DNA of 8,017 bases from contig CAYTRT010000040.1 of the NCBI GenBank assembly GCA_964440295.1, forward strand, positions 1 to 8,017, read 5' to 3'. The notes under the pieces were generated by a model that searched no databases, was not told where the DNA came from, and saw only the letters and a list, made by a program, of their open reading frames with translations. A program made the position numbers and the translations under genes. Source of the DNA: CALIKS01 sp964440295. GTDB taxonomy: Archaea; Thermoproteota; Nitrososphaeria_A; Caldarchaeales; Calditenuaceae. Of this stretch, positions 6,310-8,017 are shown piece after piece; position 1 is the first letter of the stretch, and every line of letters begins with the position of its first letter.

Positions 6310-7389
6310 ATGATCAAAGTAGAAGCAATAAACTTGGTTAAGAGGTACGGACAGACTACTGCGGTCGATAAGGCTACAATAACGGCTGACAAGGGAGAAT
6401 TTGTTACAATACTTGGGCCTAGCGGTTGTGGCAAGTCAACAACTCTCAGAATGATCGCCGGCTTAATAACTCCTGACGAAGGTAAAATATTATTTGATGG
6501 AAAAGACGTAACCGACATTCCGCCAGAGAAAAGAAATATAGGGTTTGTATTTCAGAAGGTTGCGCTTTTCCCACACATGAATGTATATAAAAATATCGCA
6601 TTCGGACTTCAAATGAGGAAATATCCAAAAAACGAAATTAGGCGCAGAGTAAATGAGGTTTTGCAGTTAGTAAGGATGGGAGGATTTGAAGAACGAATGC
6701 CAAGCCAGCTCAGCGGCGGCCAAGCGCAAAGAGTAGAAATTGCAAGAGTTCTTGCTACAGACCCAGCAGTACTGCTATTTGACGAGCCCTTAAGCAACAT
6801 TGATGCAAAACTTAGAGACGAGCTGAAATACGAAATCAGGCGCATTCAAAGAGAGACTGGAAAAACAATGATCTATGTAACTCATGATCAGGGTGAGGCT
6901 TTTGCGATATCTGACAAAATCTACGTAATGAATAATGGGAAAATAGAGCAGGTAGGCACTCCACTCGAGTTATACACCGACCCAAAGACACCATTTGTCG
7001 CATCGTTTATCGGAAGTAGCAACTTTATAGAGGCTAGAGTGGTGAGTTATCAACCAGAAAGTGGTACGACTTTATTGGAAGTAGGGAGCGTTATGCTTAA
7101 AGTAAGGGGTCAACCGAATTTCAAGGAGGGGTCAAAAGTGATAGTATCGTTGAGACCTGAGGACATTTATATAATTGATGAAAGCAGGCAGGCAGAGTTT
7201 CTAAACGTATTCAAGGGAAAAGTTGAAAGCGTCACATTTGTAGGTACATTTGTACGCGCCAATATTGATGTTGATGGATTATTGTTAAAAGTTGATGTTC
7301 ACGGAGATGATAGGTTCCGCGTCCTTAACTTGCAAGGTAAAGAGGCGCAGATAGGCTTTAACAACTGCACTGTATTAAACATTCAGTAA
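6310..7389 (+). CDS. ABC importer ATPase, PotA/FbpC/UgpC-like with TOBE-type C-terminus
   Basis: 359 residues, the usual length for the import ATPases of this group. It dimerises on the cytoplasmic face and hydrolyses ATP to drive uptake. All motifs are intact: Walker A GPSGCGKST (36-44), Q-loop Gln82, signature LSGGQ (134-138), Walker B LLFDEP (155-160), D-loop Asp165 and H-loop His192. After about residue 235 comes a beta-rich regulatory extension with SLRPEDIYI (270-278), matching the TOBE-type domain of PotA, FbpC and MalK relatives; ligand control of transport is possible through it. The start at 6310 is 9 nt after the permease stop. It is the last gene of the operon. By motif alone it cannot be separated from sugar (MalK-type) ATPases; the permeases and binding protein point to the PotA/FbpC side. 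Confidence 0.93.
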   Translation: MIKVEAINLVKRYGQTTAVDKATITADKGEFVTILGPSGCGKSTTLRMIAGLITPDEGKILFDGKDVTDIPPEKRNIGFVFQKVALFPHMNVYKNIAFGLQMRKYPKNEIRRRVNEVLQLVRMGGFEERMPSQLSGGQAQRVEIARVLATDPAVLLFDEPLSNIDAKLRDELKYEIRRIQRETGKTMIYVTHDQGEAFAISDKIYVMNNGKIEQVGTPLELYTDPKTPFVASFIGSSNFIEARVVSYQPESGTTLLEVGSVMLKVRGQPNFKEGSKVIVSLRPEDIYIIDESRQAEFLNVFKGKVESVTFVGTFVRANIDVDGLLLKVDVHGDDRFRVLNLQGKEAQIGFNNCTVLNIQ

Positions 7390-7562
7390 CATAAACCAAG
7401 TCTTATCAATAATCAACAGGACGCGTATTCTTAAACACACAGTTAACGGAGCATTTTTGATGAATTTTGTTTCTACTCTCTTATTACGAACTATGCAGGT
7501 GTCGAGAAGCTTAGTTGTAGGAATGGAAAATCTTAAATGATGATACGACCACTAAATAATCT
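7390..7562. terminator. T-rich intergenic stretch, possible terminator of the ABC operon
   Basis: No gene is supportable in these 173 nt; one 26-codon frame (7460-7540) has no features. T tracts at 7454-7458 and 7465-7468, with further Ts to 7472, fit the oligo-T termination common in archaea; there is no stable hairpin. The end of the stretch holds the promoter of the next gene. Confidence 0.35.
7533..7538 (+). promoter_or_regulatory. TATA-like box for the F420-dependent dehydrogenase gene
   Basis: TTAAAT is centred about 28 nt before the ATG at 7563 and there is no Shine-Dalgarno, suggesting a separate leaderless transcript and not read-through from the importer operon. Confidence 0.45.
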
Positions 7563-8017
7563 ATGAAATCGATTAAGATTGGAATAGATGTGGGCGAGAA
7601 TGAGGCTGAGCCACGATTGTTCATAGAGTGTGCTGTCCTAGCTGATAAGCTGGGATTTGACTCATTCTGGTTTGGCGATCACTTTATGCCTTGGTTTCAT
7701 ACGGGCGGTAAATCGGCCTTTATTTGGTCGCTCATGAGCGTAGCCCTTGAACTGACTAGCGGAATAACTGTGGGGCCAGATGTTACTTGTCCGATAGGGG
7801 GTCGTTTCCATCCTGCGATTATTGCTCAGGCGGCAGCGACTCTAGATAATCTCTATCCCGGTAGATTTCTTCTAGGGGTAGGGTCTGGCGAAGCTGTGAA
7901 CGAGGCGAGGTTTTTTGAAGAGAGGAATGGAAAGTGGCCCTCTTGGCGTGAGAGAATTGAGAGGCTTGTCGAAGCAATACATCTCATGAGAAGACTATGG
8001 ACATCTGAAGAGTATTT
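7563..8017 (+). CDS. LLM-class F420-dependent dehydrogenase, FGD/Adf-like, 3'-truncated by the window
   Basis: The first 151 residues of a luciferase-like TIM-barrel enzyme that uses coenzyme F420 as hydride carrier. GDHFMPWFHTGG (38-49) corresponds to the SDHFQPWRHQGG segment of F420-dependent glucose-6-phosphate dehydrogenase, with catalytic His40 and Trp44 at the same numbers. GVGSGEAVNE (105-114) matches GVGTGEALNE, including the catalytic Glu (here 110). GKWP...ER...L.EAI.LMR.LW (123-146) is the next family signature. This places it in the group of F420-dependent glucose-6-phosphate and secondary-alcohol dehydrogenases rather than Mer (methylene-tetrahydromethanopterin reductase). The substrate phosphate-binding residues of FGD lie beyond the window edge, so the alcohol or sugar it oxidises cannot be judged. 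It likely oxidises a hydroxyl group to a carbonyl and reduces F420. It has its own promoter 173 nt after the importer operon; a metabolic link with the importer is inference only. Confidence 0.9.
   Translation, partial: MKSIKIGIDVGENEAEPRLFIECAVLADKLGFDSFWFGDHFMPWFHTGGKSAFIWSLMSVALELTSGITVGPDVTCPIGGRFHPAIIAQAAATLDNLYPGRFLLGVGSGEAVNEARFFEERNGKWPSWRERIERLVEAIHLMRRLWTSEEY

Noticed and set aside
3228..7389. Assigning the importer to nickel because nikR is nearby.
   Set aside because: Known NikABCDE importers are of the peptide-permease type and have two ATPases; this one is PotABCD/FbpABC-like, and the enolase-superfamily gene lies between it and nikR.
3228..7389. Naming the operon potABCD (spermidine/putrescine).
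   Set aside because: The fold and gene order match the group, but the residues that fix polyamine binding could not be confirmed by eye, and the neighbourhood suggests another substrate.
1..8017. CRISPR array, tRNA, rRNA, or insertion-sequence ends.
   Set aside because: No regularly spaced direct repeats, T-loop or rRNA-like blocks, or transposase with terminal repeats were seen on either strand.

Overview
The window looks like a chromosomal segment of an archaeon, probably Thermoproteota or a Bathyarchaeia-like lineage; that lineage guess is weak. Supporting signs are AT-rich TATA-like boxes centred about 28 nt upstream of several ATG codons (leaderless initiation), a GAGGTGA Shine-Dalgarno before a TTG start, heavy use of AGA/AGG and ATA codons, an archaeal-type NikR, an F420-dependent dehydrogenase, and a Tat-exported binding protein with a Thr/Val-rich stalk.

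Layout. Positions 1-328 (minus strand) carry the decayed remains of a homing-endonuclease-like gene: a LAGLIDADG-type motif plus flanking pieces scattered over three frames. Positions 329-590 hold no gene I can support, only a compact inverted repeat. At 591-1303 two small membrane proteins of similar design are transcribed divergently from one short promoter region. A complete NikR-type nickel-responsive regulator follows (1364-1798). Its stop lies 9 nt from the stop of a convergent enolase-superfamily (mandelate racemase group) gene (1808-2977, minus).

That enolase-superfamily gene is divergent from a four-gene ABC importer operon (3228-7389): a Tat-type substrate-binding protein, two PotB/PotC-like permeases joined by an ATGA overlap, and a PotA/FbpC-like ATPase with a C-terminal TOBE-type region. 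After a 173-nt gap, a gene for an F420-dependent dehydrogenase of the FGD/Adf type begins at 7563 and runs off the window.

How the genes may work together. The importer, the acid-sugar-dehydratase-like enzyme and the F420 dehydrogenase could form one uptake and catabolism locus for a small organic substrate. This rests on gene neighbourhood only, and the substrate cannot be read from the sequence. The NikR gene and the two small membrane proteins look like a separate unit; a link to nickel is a hypothesis.
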